This document shows positions 54,201-63,820 of a DNA stretch of 64,000 bases, in pieces (the stretch's first letter is position 1; each line of letters begins with the position of its first letter). The DNA comes from Streptomyces termitum (GTDB taxonomy: Bacteria; Actinomycetota; Actinomycetes; Streptomycetales; Streptomycetaceae): NCBI RefSeq assembly GCF_014650175.1, contig NZ_BMUL01000006.1, positions 310,001 to 374,000 of the forward strand, given 5' to 3'. Below the pieces are notes generated by a model. It made no database searches and was not told where the DNA came from. It saw nothing but the letters and a program-made list of their open reading frames with translations. A program made the translations under genes and the position numbers.

Positions 54201-55826
54201 TCAGTGGTGGCCGTGGCCGTTCTGGATCTCCTTGTACTCCTCCTGGGTGGGCTTGGCGACCTGGTTGTCGTCTCCGTAGTAGCTCTTGTTGAGCTTGACG
54301 CGGAGCTTCTCCAGCGCGCCGGTCCTGCGCTCCACGCCGTTGTCGTCGACGGACGGCGGCAGCGCGGCGGGCTCGTACTGCTCGTGCGCGGTGAGCTTGT
54401 ACAGCTCGCCCTGGCTGAGCGGCTCGTGGATCTCGACGAACTCACCGTGCGGCAGGCGCTTGATGATGCCGGACTCGCGGCCGTGCAGCACCTTGTCCTT
54501 GTCGCGGCGCTGGAGGCCGAGGCAGATCCGCTTGGTGACGATGAACGCGATGACCGGGCCGACGAAGAAGAAGATCCGGACGAACCAGGTGATGGCGTTG
54601 ATCGACAGGTGGAAGTGGGTCGCCCAGAGGTCGTTTCCACCACCGACGAGCATGATCATGTACGCGGTGATCCAGGCGACACCGAAGGCGGTGCGCGTCG
54701 GAGCGTTGCGCGGGCGCTGCGCGATGTGGTGCTCGCGCTTGTCGCCGGTGATCCAGGACTCGATGAAGGGGTAGACCGCGATCGCGGCCAGCACCGCCGG
54801 GAAGATCGCCAGCGGGATCATCACGCCCAGGACGAGCGTGTGGCCCCACAGGTTGATCTCCCAGCCCGGCATGACGCGGATCAGACCCTCGGCGAAGCCC
54901 ATGTACCAGTCGGGCTGGGCGCCGGTGCCGACCTGGTCGGGCCGGTACGGGCCGATGGCCCAGATCGGGTTGATCGTGGCGACCGCCGCGACGATCGCGA
55001 TCACGCCGAAGACCAGGAAGAAGAAGCCTCCGGCCTTCGCCATGTAGACCGGGAGCAGCGGCATGCCCACGACGTTGTCGTTCGTCCGGCCGGGGCCGGC
55101 GAAGTGCGTGTGCTTGTGGACGAACACCAGGATGAGGTGCGCGACCACCAGGCCCAGCATGATGCCGGGGAGCAGCAGCACGTGCGCCGAGTAGAACCGG
55201 GCCACGAAGTCGCCGCCGGGGAACTCGCCGCCGAAGAGGAACATCGACAGGTAGGTGCCGACGATCGGCACCGACAGGATCGCGCCCTGCATGAAGCGGA
55301 CACCGGTGCCGGAGAGCAGGTCGTCCGGGAGCGAGTAGCCGGTGAAGCCGGTGAACATACCCAGGAAGAACAGCAGGAAGCCGAACAGCCAGTTGATCTC
55401 ACGCGGCTTGCGGAACGCGCCGGTGAAGAAGACGCGCATCATGTGGACGAACATGCCCGCGAGGAAGATCAGCGCGGCCCAGTGGTGGATCTGCCGGATG
55501 AGCAGACCGCCGCGGACCTCGAACGAGATCGTCATCGTCGAGTTGAACGCCTCGGACATCAGCTGTCCCTGGAGCGGGACGTACGAGCCGGCGTACTCCA
55601 CCTCGTTCATCGACGGGTGGAAGAACATCGTCAGATAGACGCCCGTCAGGATGATGATGAGGAAGCTGTAGAGGCAGATCTCGCCCAGCATGAAGGACCA
55701 GTGGTCCGGGAAGATCTTCCGCATGTTGGCCTTGGCCAGCGTGTAGATCCCCAGGCGTCCGTCGGCCCAGTCGGCGACCCGCTCACCGGCGGGCGCCTTC
55801 TTCTGCGTATTGGTCACAGTGCTCAT
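54201..55826 (-). CDS. qcrB: Cytochrome bc1 complex cytochrome b subunit
   Basis: A 541-residue membrane subunit of the actinobacterial bcc (complex III) that oxidises menaquinol. About eight to nine helices carry two bis-His haem b sites (IRQIHHWAALIFLAGMFVHMMRV and SAHVLLLPGIMLGLVVAHLILV). The Q-site motif PDW-like block appears in AQPDWYMGFAEG. A long C-terminal cytoplasmic extension (about residues 420-541), usual in actinobacteria, ends HGHH. ATG 55826 overlaps the qcrA stop (ATGA). Confidence 0.96.
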   Translation of the reverse strand: MSTVTNTQKKAPAGERVADWADGRLGIYTLAKANMRKIFPDHWSFMLGEICLYSFLIIILTGVYLTMFFHPSMNEVEYAGSYVPLQGQLMSEAFNSTMTISFEVRGGLLIRQIHHWAALIFLAGMFVHMMRVFFTGAFRKPREINWLFGFLLFFLGMFTGFTGYSLPDDLLSGTGVRFMQGAILSVPIVGTYLSMFLFGGEFPGGDFVARFYSAHVLLLPGIMLGLVVAHLILVFVHKHTHFAGPGRTNDNVVGMPLLPVYMAKAGGFFFLVFGVIAIVAAVATINPIWAIGPYRPDQVGTGAQPDWYMGFAEGLIRVMPGWEINLWGHTLVLGVMIPLAIFPAVLAAIAVYPFIESWITGDKREHHIAQRPRNAPTRTAFGVAWITAYMIMLVGGGNDLWATHFHLSINAITWFVRIFFFVGPVIAFIVTKRICLGLQRRDKDKVLHGRESGIIKRLPHGEFVEIHEPLSQGELYKLTAHEQYEPAALPPSVDDNGVERRTGALEKLRVKLNKSYYGDDNQVAKPTQEEYKEIQNGHGHH

Positions 55827-56875
55827 CCGCGCTCCCAGAATGCGGGACCGACGGGCTCGTCGAAGTCGCCGTGCGCTTCGAGGAAGCCCTTGTCGTTCAC
55901 GCCGATCCGCAGCTGCGGGAGGGCGTGGCCGGCCGGGCCGAAGATGACGCGCGCGCCGTCGGACAGGTCGAAGGTGGACTGGTGGCACGGGCAGAGCACG
56001 TGGTGCGTCTGCTGCTCGTACAGCGAGATCGGGCAGCCCACGTGGGTGCAGATCTTCGAGAAGGCGACGATGCCCTCGTGCGACCACTCGAGCTCGCGCT
56101 TGTCCTTGATGTCCTCCGGCTGGATCCGGACGATCATCAGGGCGGCCTTGGCGATCTCGGTCTGGAAGTTCTCGTCGTGCTCGGAGAGGCCCTCGGGCAT
56201 GACGAAGGTGAGCGAACCGACGGCGACGTCCTCGGGACGCAGCGGCTCGTGCGTGTTCATGTTGATGAGCAGCTTGCCCTTGGCCCACAGCGTCGTGCGG
56301 AGCTTCTTCTCGGGCAGCGGACCCAGGTCACGCAGCAGCACGACGCCGGAGAGCGGCACCAGGGCCAGCGCGCCGAACAGCGTGTTGCGGATGAGCTTGC
56401 GACGGCCCATGCCGGACTCGGCGGCGCCCTGCGCGAAGTCGGCCATGACCTGCGCCTTGACCTCGGGCGTGGCGGCCATCGGGTGGCGCTCGTCCGCGAC
56501 CTCGACATCGGACATCAGGGTGCGGGCCCAGTGGACCGCGCCCGCGCCGATGAAGAAGAGGGCGAGGCCGAGGGTCCAGCCGAGGGAGAAGTTGAGCGCG
56601 GACACGTGGCCGAAGGGCCAGATGTACACGTTCTTGTCCACCGGGAAGATCACGTACGAGGCGATGAAGCCGACCGTGGCCAGCATCGACAGCACGAACA
56701 TGAAGGCGACAGCGCGCTCGGACCGCTTGGCGGCCCGCTCGTCGATGTCCTGGACGCGCGGCTTGTGGGGCGGAAGGCCCGGGTCGGCGAACGGGTTGTC
56801 CGCGACCTTCACCGCGCCGTGCGCGGTGTCCTGCCCTGCCGGCAGGTTCTCTTCAGGAATCTCTTGGGTACTCAT
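55823..56875 (-). CDS. qcrA: Cytochrome bc1 complex Rieske iron-sulfur subunit
   Basis: A 350-residue subunit with three transmembrane helices (about residues 55-75, 90-110 and 160-180), as in actinobacteria, and a C-terminal Rieske domain. The [2Fe-2S] ligands are in CTHVGCPI and CPCHQSTFD (Cys-x-His and Cys-x-x-His). It passes electrons from menaquinol to the dihaem cytochrome QcrC. It overlaps qcrC and qcrB by four bases at each end, so all three are translationally coupled. Confidence 0.97.
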   Translation of the reverse strand: MSTQEIPEENLPAGQDTAHGAVKVADNPFADPGLPPHKPRVQDIDERAAKRSERAVAFMFVLSMLATVGFIASYVIFPVDKNVYIWPFGHVSALNFSLGWTLGLALFFIGAGAVHWARTLMSDVEVADERHPMAATPEVKAQVMADFAQGAAESGMGRRKLIRNTLFGALALVPLSGVVLLRDLGPLPEKKLRTTLWAKGKLLINMNTHEPLRPEDVAVGSLTFVMPEGLSEHDENFQTEIAKAALMIVRIQPEDIKDKRELEWSHEGIVAFSKICTHVGCPISLYEQQTHHVLCPCHQSTFDLSDGARVIFGPAGHALPQLRIGVNDKGFLEAHGDFDEPVGPAFWERG

Positions 56876-57681
56876 GACTTCTTGGCCTTAGCGGTGTGGG
56901 CCGCGACCCAGATGGCAACTGCGATCAGTGCGCCCAGACCGAAGATCCAGGCGAAGAGGCCCTCGGAGACCGGGCCGAGACCGCCGAGCGTCAGGCCGCC
57001 CGGGCTGACCGTCTTGTCGCCGTTGACGGCCTCGACGTACGCGATGATGTCCTTCTTCTGCTGCTCCGGCATGGTGCTGTCGGGGAAGGAGGGCATGTTC
57101 TGCGGGCCGGTCTGCATGGCCTCGTAGAGGTGCTTCGGGCTGACCCCGTCGAGCGGCGGCGCGTACTTGCCGTAGGTCAGGGCGCCACCCTTGCCGGTGA
57201 AGTTGTGGCACTGGGCACAGTTGGTGCGGAACAGTTCGCCGCCCTTGGCGGCGTCGGCGCCCGCGGGGTCGTACTGCGCCTCCTTCGGCGTGATCGGGCC
57301 GGCCCCGAGGGAGGCCACGTACGCCGCGAGCTGATCGATCTCAGCCTGCGTGTAGATGACCTTCTTCTTGGGGACCTGGGCGCCCGGCTGCTGGGCCGGC
57401 ATGCGGCCGGTGCCGACCTGGAAGTCGACGGACGCCGAGCCGACGCCTACGAGGGACGGGCCGTCAGTGGTGCCCTGACCGCCGGTTCCGTGGCAGCTGG
57501 CGCAGCCGACGGAGTAGAGCTTCTTGCCCTCCTCGATGGCGAGGGACTGGGCGGTTACGTCGGCCTTCGCCGTGCCCGCGGGCGCGAACGCGGCGTACAG
57601 CCCCCCCGTGGCCGCCAGCGCGAGAAGTAGGACGACGACCGCCGCCAGCGGATGGCGTCGTCGTGCGGAGAGCTTTTTCAC
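56872..57681 (-). CDS. qcrC: Dihaem cytochrome c subunit of the bcc complex
   Basis: A 269-residue membrane-anchored cytochrome. The N-terminal helix (about residues 10-30), two CxxCH haem c sites (CASCHG about 59-64, CAQCHN about 159-164) and a C-terminal helix (about 240-260) are seen. It replaces a soluble cytochrome c by wiring the bcc complex directly to the aa3 oxidase. GTG 57681. It is 73 bases after ctaE, in the ctaE-qcrCAB operon. Confidence 0.97.
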   Translation of the reverse strand: MKKLSARRRHPLAAVVVLLLALAATGGLYAAFAPAGTAKADVTAQSLAIEEGKKLYSVGCASCHGTGGQGTTDGPSLVGVGSASVDFQVGTGRMPAQQPGAQVPKKKVIYTQAEIDQLAAYVASLGAGPITPKEAQYDPAGADAAKGGELFRTNCAQCHNFTGKGGALTYGKYAPPLDGVSPKHLYEAMQTGPQNMPSFPDSTMPEQQKKDIIAYVEAVNGDKTVSPGGLTLGGLGPVSEGLFAWIFGLGALIAVAIWVAAHTAKAKKS

Positions 57682-57754
57682 GGATTACCCCGGTGTCAGG
57701 ATCTTCTGCGTCGATGCTTGCTGGATGTCGGTCCGCCGCGGTCGCGGCGGCCGA

Positions 57755-58375
57755 CTACTTGATCAAGTAGATCGTGGCGAAGAGGCCGATCCAGACGACA
57801 TCGACGAAGTGCCAGTAGTAGGACACGACGATGGCGGCGGTTGCCTGCTCGTGAGTGAACCTCTTGGCGGCGTACGTCCGGCCGAGGACCAGCAGGAAGG
57901 CGATGAGACCGCCCGTCACGTGCAGGCCGTGGAAGCCGGTGGTCAGGTAGAACACCGTGCCGTACGGGTCCGAGGACAGCGAGAGGCCGTCCTTCTTGAC
58001 CAGCTCGGTGTACTCGAAGACCTGGCCGCCGATGAAGATCGCACCCATCACGAACGTGATGATGAACCAGCTCCGGAGCTTCTTCACGTCACCCCGCTCG
58101 GCGGCGAAGACGCCGAGCTGGCAGGTGAGGGAGGAGAGCACCAGGATCGTGGTGTTGGTCGCCGAGAACGGGAGGTTGAGGGCCGAAGCCTTTTCCGCCC
58201 AGAACTCGGGACCCATCACGGATCGCAGGGTGAAGTACATCGCGAAGAGGGCCGCGAAGAACATCAGCTCGGAACTCAACCAGATGATGGTTCCGACGCT
58301 GGTGAGGTTGGGTCGATTGACCGTCGGGTGCGCGTGCCCGGTTTCTACTGTCGTTACTGTCGCCACGACCGACAT
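57755..58375 (-). CDS. ctaE: Cytochrome c oxidase subunit III
   Basis: A 206-residue subunit with five predicted helices. [25 protein letters not shown] and [18 protein letters not shown] are typical of CtaE, with the conserved Glu and His residues. It stabilises the aa3 core and proton uptake. First gene of the ctaE-qcrCAB operon; the other oxidase genes (ctaC, ctaD, ctaF) are 2 kb away in a separate operon. The start at 58375 gives the family N-terminus. Confidence 0.95.
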   Translation of the reverse strand: MSVVATVTTVETGHAHPTVNRPNLTSVGTIIWLSSELMFFAALFAMYFTLRSVMGPEFWAEKASALNLPFSATNTTILVLSSLTCQLGVFAAERGDVKKLRSWFIITFVMGAIFIGGQVFEYTELVKKDGLSLSSDPYGTVFYLTTGFHGLHVTGGLIAFLLVLGRTYAAKRFTHEQATAAIVVSYYWHFVDVVWIGLFATIYLIK

Positions 58376-58523
58376 TATGTCGGTCGCTTATCCCGCCCTC
58401 ACTCCGGGGGGTGCCGTTCGGAGTGTCAGGGGGGTGTGTCCAGCCCGAACGGCCCAGTGGGAGGCCCCCCGGACGGCCCTCCGGGGGCGGCCCGGCCCCT
58501 TTCGAACAACGGTTGAACGGGTG

Positions 58524-58550
58524 TTGACGGGGTGTGGGGCGGAGTAGCAT
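58524..58550 (+). promoter_or_regulatory. Candidate sigma-70-type promoter
   Basis: TTGACG (58524-58529) and TAGCAT (58545-58550), 15 bases apart, 50 bases before the receiver-like gene. The spacing is short, so this is tentative. Confidence 0.4.
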
Positions 58551-58599
58551 CCGGCGGACCGGTCGAGGACGACCGGCCCGCCTTCCGGACGGAGGAACG

Positions 58600-59001
58600 A
58601 TGCAGTCGAGTGCCACGGTCCTGGTCTACAGCGACGACGCGAACACCCGGGAGCAGGTACGGCTCGCGGCCGGCCGGCGGCCGGCGGCCGATGTGCCGCC
58701 GGTGGAGTTCGTGGAGTGCGCGACGCTCCCGGCCGTGCTGAAGCGGCTGGACGAGGGCGGGATCGACGTCTGCGTGCTGGACGGCGAGACGGCTCCCGCC
58801 GGCGGCATGGGCGTCTGCCGGCAGATCAAGGACGAGATCTTCCGCTGCCCGCCGGTGCTGCTGCTCATCGGGCGCCCGCAGGACGCCTGGCTGGCCACCT
58901 GGAGCCGCGCGGACGCCGCGGTCACCCTTCCGGTGGAACCGGTCGAGTTCGCGGCGTCCCTGGCGGGCCTGCTGCGCTCCCGCCTCTCGATCGACGCGTA
59001 G
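58600..59001 (+). CDS. Orphan receiver-like protein
   Basis: A 133-residue protein with a CheY-like fold and no output domain. The acidic pair Asp12-Asp13 (VYSDDAN) and a possible phosphoacceptor Asp61 (CVLDGET) are present. However, the conserved Lys before the last helix is missing; the spot reads VTLPVEPVEF. This suggests a pseudo-receiver or phosphorylation-independent adaptor. ATG 58600 follows GGAGGA. It sits alone between the ctaE-qcrCAB operon (divergent) and the L,D-transpeptidase (convergent). Confidence 0.82.
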   Translation: MQSSATVLVYSDDANTREQVRLAAGRRPAADVPPVEFVECATLPAVLKRLDEGGIDVCVLDGETAPAGGMGVCRQIKDEIFRCPPVLLLIGRPQDAWLATWSRADAAVTLPVEPVEFAASLAGLLRSRLSIDA

Positions 59002-59028
59002 CGGCGGCCGGCGGCCCCCGGGCGCGCC

Positions 59029-60282
59029 TCAGATGCTGGGGCGGAGCCTCGCTCCGGCGTCGCGGGCCGCCGTGGGGTCGCCCTGGTCGGCGACCAGGGC
59101 GCTGCCCCGGCGCCACTTGTCCCAGGGCATGTTCCAGTCGCCGAAGCCGTTGCCGAAGGTGTCCATCATCTCGCCGTAGCTGTTGACGGTGCGGACGATG
59201 TCGCCGGGGCGGACGGTCTCGTAGAACCAGGCGGCGTTCCCGGTGGACATGCCGACGCAGCCGTGGCTGACGTTGGCGACGCCCTGGGAGTCGACGGACC
59301 AGGGGGCGGCGTGCACGTACTCGCCGCTCCAGGTGACCCGGGTGGCGTAGTACACCGGCAGGTCGTACGAGTCGGAGCTGCCCTCCGAGATGCCGATGCT
59401 GGTGCCGCGCATCCGGACGTAGTACTCCTTGCCGAGCACCACTTTGATCCCATTACGGGTGGAGAAGCCCTCTTTGCCGGTGGTCACCGGAATGGTGTTG
59501 ATCACTTCTCCGTTGCGCTTGACCGTCATGGTGTGGGCCCCGGCGTCGGTGACGGCCTCGATCCGGTCGCCGATCTTCAGCCGGAGCGCCTTGGACGGGC
59601 CGCCGTAGAGCTTGTCGCCGACCCGGAGGCCGTCGAGGTTGGCGGTGACCGAGACGAGCGCGCCGGCGGGCCAGTACTCCTTCGGACGGAAGTGCAGGGT
59701 CTTGTCGTCCACCCAGTACCAGGAGCCCTCGACGGCGGGCGTGGAGCCGACCTTGAGGGCCCGTTCGACGACGGCCCGCGCGGCCCGGTCCTTGACGGGG
59801 AGGCTGAGTTCGGCGGTGATCGGCTGCCCGACGCCGTACGTGCCCGCCTCCGGCCCGAAGGCGACGGTGAGCGCCTTCTTGGCCGGGGCCGTCTCGAAGG
59901 TGTACGTACGGGCCCCGGGGGCCCCGTCCTCGTCCTCGGCCGCCACCCGGACCGTGTAGCGGGTGCCGGCGGCCAGGGAGCCCGTGGAGCGCCAGGCACG
60001 GCCGTCGGCGGTGAGTTCGCCCGCCAGGTGGCGGCCGGCCGCGTCGACGGCGGTGACGTCCGTGATGCGCCCGTCGTCGCCCCTGGCGGTGATCTCCAGC
60101 GGCTTCTCGGGGTTCAGACGGGCCTCGTCGGCCGCGGCGAAGGAGATCTGGTCCGCGGCGTCGTAGGGGCCGGCCGACAGCGGGTTGCCGCCCGATCCGG
60201 CGCACGCCGTCACACCCGCGGTGACGGTGAGGGCCAGGAAGGCGCAGCTCAGAACAGTCCTGATGCGCGGCGTGTCGTTCAT
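59029..60282 (-). CDS. L,D-transpeptidase lipoprotein
   Basis: A 417-residue exported lipoprotein. A signal peptide with lipobox VTAC (Cys at about residue 27) is followed by two Ig-like domains (about 45-260) and a YkuD catalytic domain (about 260-385) with the motif SHGCVGMS, whose Cys is the nucleophile. It forms 3-3 mDAP cross-links in peptidoglycan or attaches proteins. The C-terminal tail WDKWRRGSALV is typical of actinobacterial Ldt proteins. ATG 60282. Confidence 0.95.
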   Translation of the reverse strand: MNDTPRIRTVLSCAFLALTVTAGVTACAGSGGNPLSAGPYDAADQISFAAADEARLNPEKPLEITARGDDGRITDVTAVDAAGRHLAGELTADGRAWRSTGSLAAGTRYTVRVAAEDEDGAPGARTYTFETAPAKKALTVAFGPEAGTYGVGQPITAELSLPVKDRAARAVVERALKVGSTPAVEGSWYWVDDKTLHFRPKEYWPAGALVSVTANLDGLRVGDKLYGGPSKALRLKIGDRIEAVTDAGAHTMTVKRNGEVINTIPVTTGKEGFSTRNGIKVVLGKEYYVRMRGTSIGISEGSSDSYDLPVYYATRVTWSGEYVHAAPWSVDSQGVANVSHGCVGMSTGNAAWFYETVRPGDIVRTVNSYGEMMDTFGNGFGDWNMPWDKWRRGSALVADQGDPTAARDAGARLRPSI

Positions 60283-60333
60283 GACCCCACGCTAAGGACA
60301 GTCGCGCGCCGGGGCGCGCCGAGCGTGCCAAAA

Positions 60334-60375
60334 GAGGGGCCCGGCCGCTTCGCGTGCGAAGTGGCCGGGCCCCTC
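60334..60375 (-). terminator. Hairpin downstream of ctaF
   Basis: Arms 60334-60353 and 60356-60375 pair over 20 positions including one G-U pair, 20 bases past the ctaF stop. It ends the ctaCDF operon; the sequence also separates it from the L,D-transpeptidase. Confidence 0.8.
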
Positions 60376-60394
60376 GGGGTGTTGCGGGGTGCTG

Positions 60395-60793
60395 CTACTG
60401 GTTCTGGTTCTCACCGCGGTAGAACTCGAAGACCCAGCCCCAGATGCCGACGAGGAGCAGCGGGGCGGAGAAGTACATGATCCACCACCCCATCGCGATC
60501 GAGAGGAACGCGAGGGCGCCGCCGACGGCCAGCGAGAGCGGCTGCCAGCTGTGGGGGGCGAAGAAGCCCACCTCGCCGGCCTCGTCCGCGACGTCGGCCT
60601 CCTTGTCGTCCTGCGCCATGGCGTCGACCCGCTTGGCCGTGAAGGCCAGGTAGAAGCCGACCATGATGGACAGGCCGAAGGCCAGGAAGAGCGCCGTCGT
60701 ACCGACCGGCTCCTTGCTCCAGACGCCGTACAGGACCGCCATGGCGAGGATGAAGACGCTCAGCCAGATGAACATCTTGCCCTGGATCTTCAC
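60395..60793 (-). CDS. ctaF: Cytochrome c oxidase subunit IV (actinobacterial)
   Basis: A 132-residue membrane subunit with four predicted helices. The N-terminal [19 protein letters not shown] and the [30 protein letters not shown] segments are typical of actinobacterial CtaF. It is a small accessory subunit that stabilises the aa3 oxidase. GTG 60793 overlaps the ctaD stop by four bases. Confidence 0.94.
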   Translation of the reverse strand: MKIQGKMFIWLSVFILAMAVLYGVWSKEPVGTTALFLAFGLSIMVGFYLAFTAKRVDAMAQDDKEADVADEAGEVGFFAPHSWQPLSLAVGGALAFLSIAMGWWIMYFSAPLLLVGIWGWVFEFYRGENQNQ

Positions 60794-62523
60794 TTGCCGG
60801 CCTCCTTGCCACCGGTGACGGCCGCGACCTCGTGAGGCTTGTTCTCCAGCTGGTCGACGGCGGCGATCTCAGGGTGGTGCAGATCGAACGCGGGCGATTC
60901 CGAGCGGATGCGCGGCAGGGTGAGGAAGTTGTGCCGCGGCGGCGGGCAGGACGTCGCCCATTCGAGCGAACGGCCGTAGCCCCACGGGTCGTCGACCTCG
61001 ATCTTCTTGCCGTACTTGGCGGTCTTCCACACGTTGTAGAAGAACGGCAGCATCGACAGGCCGAGCAGGAAGGACGAGATCGTCGAGATCGTGTTCAGGG
61101 CGGTGAAGCCGTCGGCGTCCAGGTAGTCCGCGTAACGACGCGGCATGCCCTCGGCACCGAGCCAGTGCTGCACCAGGAAGGTGCCGTGGAAGCCCACGAA
61201 CAGCGTCCAGAACGTGATCTTGCCGAGGCGCTCGTCGAGCATCTTGCCGGTGAACTTCGGCCACCAGAAGTGGAAGCCGGAGAACATCGCGAAGACGACG
61301 GTGCCGAAGATGACGTAGTGGAAGTGCGCCACGACGAAGTACGAGTCGGAGACGTGGAAGTCCATCGGGGGCGAGGCCAGGATGACGCCGGTCAGACCAC
61401 CGAAGGTGAAGGTGATCAGGAAGCCGACGGCCCAGAGCATCGGTGTCTCGAAGGACAGGGAGCCCTTCCACATCGTTCCGATCCAGTTGAAGAACTTCAC
61501 GCCGGTCGGTACGGCGATGAGGAACGTCATGAAGGAGAAGAACGGGAGGAGCACGCCACCGGTGACGTACATGTGGTGCGCCCACACGGTCACGGAGAGG
61601 CCGGCGATCGCGATGGTCGCGGCGATCAGACCGATGTAGCCGAACATCGGCTTGCGGCTGAAGACCGGGATGACCTCGGAGATGATGCCGAAGAAGGGCA
61701 GGGCGATGATGTACACCTCTGGGTGTCCGAAGAACCAGAAGAGGTGCTGCCACAGCAACGCGCCGCCGTTGGCCGCGTCGAAGACATGGGCGCCGAACTT
61801 TCGGTCGGCCTCAAGGGCGAAGAGCGCGGCCGCCAGGACCGGGAAGGCGAGCAGGACCAGGACACCGGTCAGCAGCACGTTCCAGGTGAAGATCGGCATG
61901 CGGAACATCGTCATGCCCGGAGCGCGCATGCAGATGATCGTGGTGATGAAGTTGACCGAGCCGAGGATCGTGCCGAAGCCGGAGAAGGCCAGACCCATGA
62001 TCCACATGTCGGCGCCGACACCCGGCGAGCGGACCGCGTCCGACAGCGGGGAGTAGGCGAACCAGCCGAAGTCGGCCGCACCCTGCGGGGTGAGGAAGCC
62101 GGCCACCGCGATGATCGAGCCGAACAGGTAGAGCCAGTAGGCGAACATGTTCAGCCGCGGGAACGCCACGTCGGGCGCGCCGATCTGGAGCGGCATGATC
62201 CAGTTCGCGAAACCGGCGAACAGAGGCGTCGCGAACATCAGCAGCATGATCGTGCCGTGCATCGTGAACGCCTGGTTGAACTGCTCGTTCGACATGATCT
62301 GCGTACCCGGACGGGCCAGCTCGGCGCGCATGAAGAGCGCCATCAGACCGCCGATGATGAAGAACACGAACGAGGTGACCAGGTACATCGTACCGATGGT
62401 CTTGTGGTCGGTGGTGGTCAGCCACTTCACCACCACATTGCCGGGCTGCTTGCGGCGGACGGGTACCTCGTTCTCGTACGAGTCCTCAGCCGCGGCACCC
62501 TTGGTTTCGTTGGGGATGCTCAC
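60790..62523 (-). CDS. ctaD: Cytochrome c oxidase subunit I
   Basis: A 577-residue haem-copper oxidase core with twelve helices. The haem a ligand His is in [10 protein letters not shown]. The CuB/Tyr region is [15 protein letters not shown] (Tyr cross-linked to His). The CuB His pair is in WAHHMYVTG. The haem a/a3 His pair is in [10 protein letters not shown]. Proton-channel residues are present in the HPEVY helix. GTG 62523 overlaps the ctaC stop (GTGA), so II and I are coupled, as I is with ctaF. Confidence 0.97.
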   Translation of the reverse strand: MSIPNETKGAAAEDSYENEVPVRRKQPGNVVVKWLTTTDHKTIGTMYLVTSFVFFIIGGLMALFMRAELARPGTQIMSNEQFNQAFTMHGTIMLLMFATPLFAGFANWIMPLQIGAPDVAFPRLNMFAYWLYLFGSIIAVAGFLTPQGAADFGWFAYSPLSDAVRSPGVGADMWIMGLAFSGFGTILGSVNFITTIICMRAPGMTMFRMPIFTWNVLLTGVLVLLAFPVLAAALFALEADRKFGAHVFDAANGGALLWQHLFWFFGHPEVYIIALPFFGIISEVIPVFSRKPMFGYIGLIAATIAIAGLSVTVWAHHMYVTGGVLLPFFSFMTFLIAVPTGVKFFNWIGTMWKGSLSFETPMLWAVGFLITFTFGGLTGVILASPPMDFHVSDSYFVVAHFHYVIFGTVVFAMFSGFHFWWPKFTGKMLDERLGKITFWTLFVGFHGTFLVQHWLGAEGMPRRYADYLDADGFTALNTISTISSFLLGLSMLPFFYNVWKTAKYGKKIEVDDPWGYGRSLEWATSCPPPRHNFLTLPRIRSESPAFDLHHPEIAAVDQLENKPHEVAAVTGGKEAGK

Positions 62524-63485
62524 AGTTGGTTCTTCTCCGCGTTCCTGGCCGGGTCCGTCTGCTCGATGCCGGACGGGATGTAGCCGGTCTGGCCCTTGTC
62601 GGCCAGCTCCTTCAGGTGCGCCTGGTAGCGCTCCGGGGAGACCACCTTGACGTTGAAGAGCATCCGCGAGTGGTCGACACCGCACAGCTCGGCGCACTTG
62701 CCGAGGAAGGTGCCCTCACGGGTCGCGGTGACCTCGAAGGCGTTGGTGTGACCCGGGATGACGTCCTGCTTCATCAGGAAGGGGACCACCCAGAACGAGT
62801 GGATGACGTCACGCGAGGTGAGGACGAACCGGACCTTCTCCCCCTTCGGCAGCCACAGGGTCGGGCCCGGGTTGCCGGTCTGGGGGTTCCGGTCGCCCGG
62901 GATGCCGGCGTCGTACACGCCGCCCGCGTTGTCCGGGAACTGCTCGATGAACTTGTCGGGGATCGACGCGAGGTTCTTGTCCTTCTTCGCGTCGCCCTGG
63001 ACACCGGGCACGTCCTCGACGTAGTTGAAGCCCCAGCTCCACTGGTAGCCGACCACGTTGATGGTGTGGGCCGGCTTCTCGGAGAGCTCCAGGAGCTTCG
63101 ACTGGTCGCGCGCGGTGAAGTAGAAGAGCACCGAGACGATGATGAGGGGGGTGACCGTGTACAGCGCCTCGATGGGCATGTTGTAGCGGGTCTGCGGAGG
63201 TACCTCGACCTTGGTCCTGCTGCGCCGGTGGAAGATCGTCGCCCACAGGATGAGGCCCCACACCAGGATGCCGGTGAGGAGTGCGGCGGCCCAGGAGCCC
63301 TGCCACAGGGAGAGGATCCGAGGCGCCTCTTCCGTGACGGGGGTGGGCATGCCAAGGCGGGGGAAGTCTTCCCAGTTGTACGAGCAGCCGGTGGCTGTCG
63401 CCAGGATCAGGCCCGCAGTCAGCACCTGCGGCAGCTTCCGCCGCATCGGGCGCCGCGACGAGCGGTCGGAGCCGTTGGGACTCAC
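62520..63485 (-). CDS. ctaC: Cytochrome c oxidase subunit II
   Basis: A 321-residue lipoprotein subunit. The lipobox ATGC (Cys at about residue 34) is followed by two helices (about 65-85 and 105-125) and a periplasmic cupredoxin domain. The CuA ligands are in [12 protein letters not shown], with a further His in RDVIHSFWV. It receives electrons from QcrC and passes them to CtaD. GTG 63485. First gene of ctaCDF. Confidence 0.96.
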   Translation of the reverse strand: MSPNGSDRSSRRPMRRKLPQVLTAGLILATATGCSYNWEDFPRLGMPTPVTEEAPRILSLWQGSWAAALLTGILVWGLILWATIFHRRSRTKVEVPPQTRYNMPIEALYTVTPLIIVSVLFYFTARDQSKLLELSEKPAHTINVVGYQWSWGFNYVEDVPGVQGDAKKDKNLASIPDKFIEQFPDNAGGVYDAGIPGDRNPQTGNPGPTLWLPKGEKVRFVLTSRDVIHSFWVVPFLMKQDVIPGHTNAFEVTATREGTFLGKCAELCGVDHSRMLFNVKVVSPERYQAHLKELADKGQTGYIPSGIEQTDPARNAEKNQL

Positions 63486-63820
63486 GTAGCGCCTTCCCGA
63501 GAGTCTCGGCCCGCGTTTGGTCGGCCACGGCCGTCCGTCTCGCTGGTCGGTCGCCGCCCCGGCCGCGGGCAGGGGTTTGGATGTTTATGCGGACCAAACC
63601 CTACTGGACGCTATTTGGGGTCGCGCGGGGAGGGTGCCCAACGCGCCGTCCGAGTCCCCGAAGGGGTGGATGCGGAGCTTCCGCGGACCCTCCGGAGGCG
63701 CCCGTCCGGGGGGCTGACGACCTGTCGCACAGGTTTTCTGACACGGGCTCACGGGGGTGGGACGGCGGGGGCGGGGCGGGTGCGGGCCGGGCGGGAGGGG
63801 CCGGGGCCTACCGTGGGCGG
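63486..63820. other. Promoter region of ctaC, gene-free
   Basis: 335 bases between ctaC (minus) and the desulfurase-like gene (plus), with no credible frame. It holds an inverted repeat GGGTTTGG-N13-CCAAACCC at 63573-63601, AT-rich in its centre, about 90-115 bases upstream of ctaC. Confidence 0.5.
63573..63601. promoter_or_regulatory. Palindrome upstream of ctaC
   Basis: Perfect 8-base arms GGGTTTGG and CCAAACCC with a 13-base AT-richer spacer. It is 88 bases before the ctaC start, in the expected promoter zone. The regulator is unknown; it does not match the Rex consensus. Confidence 0.5.
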
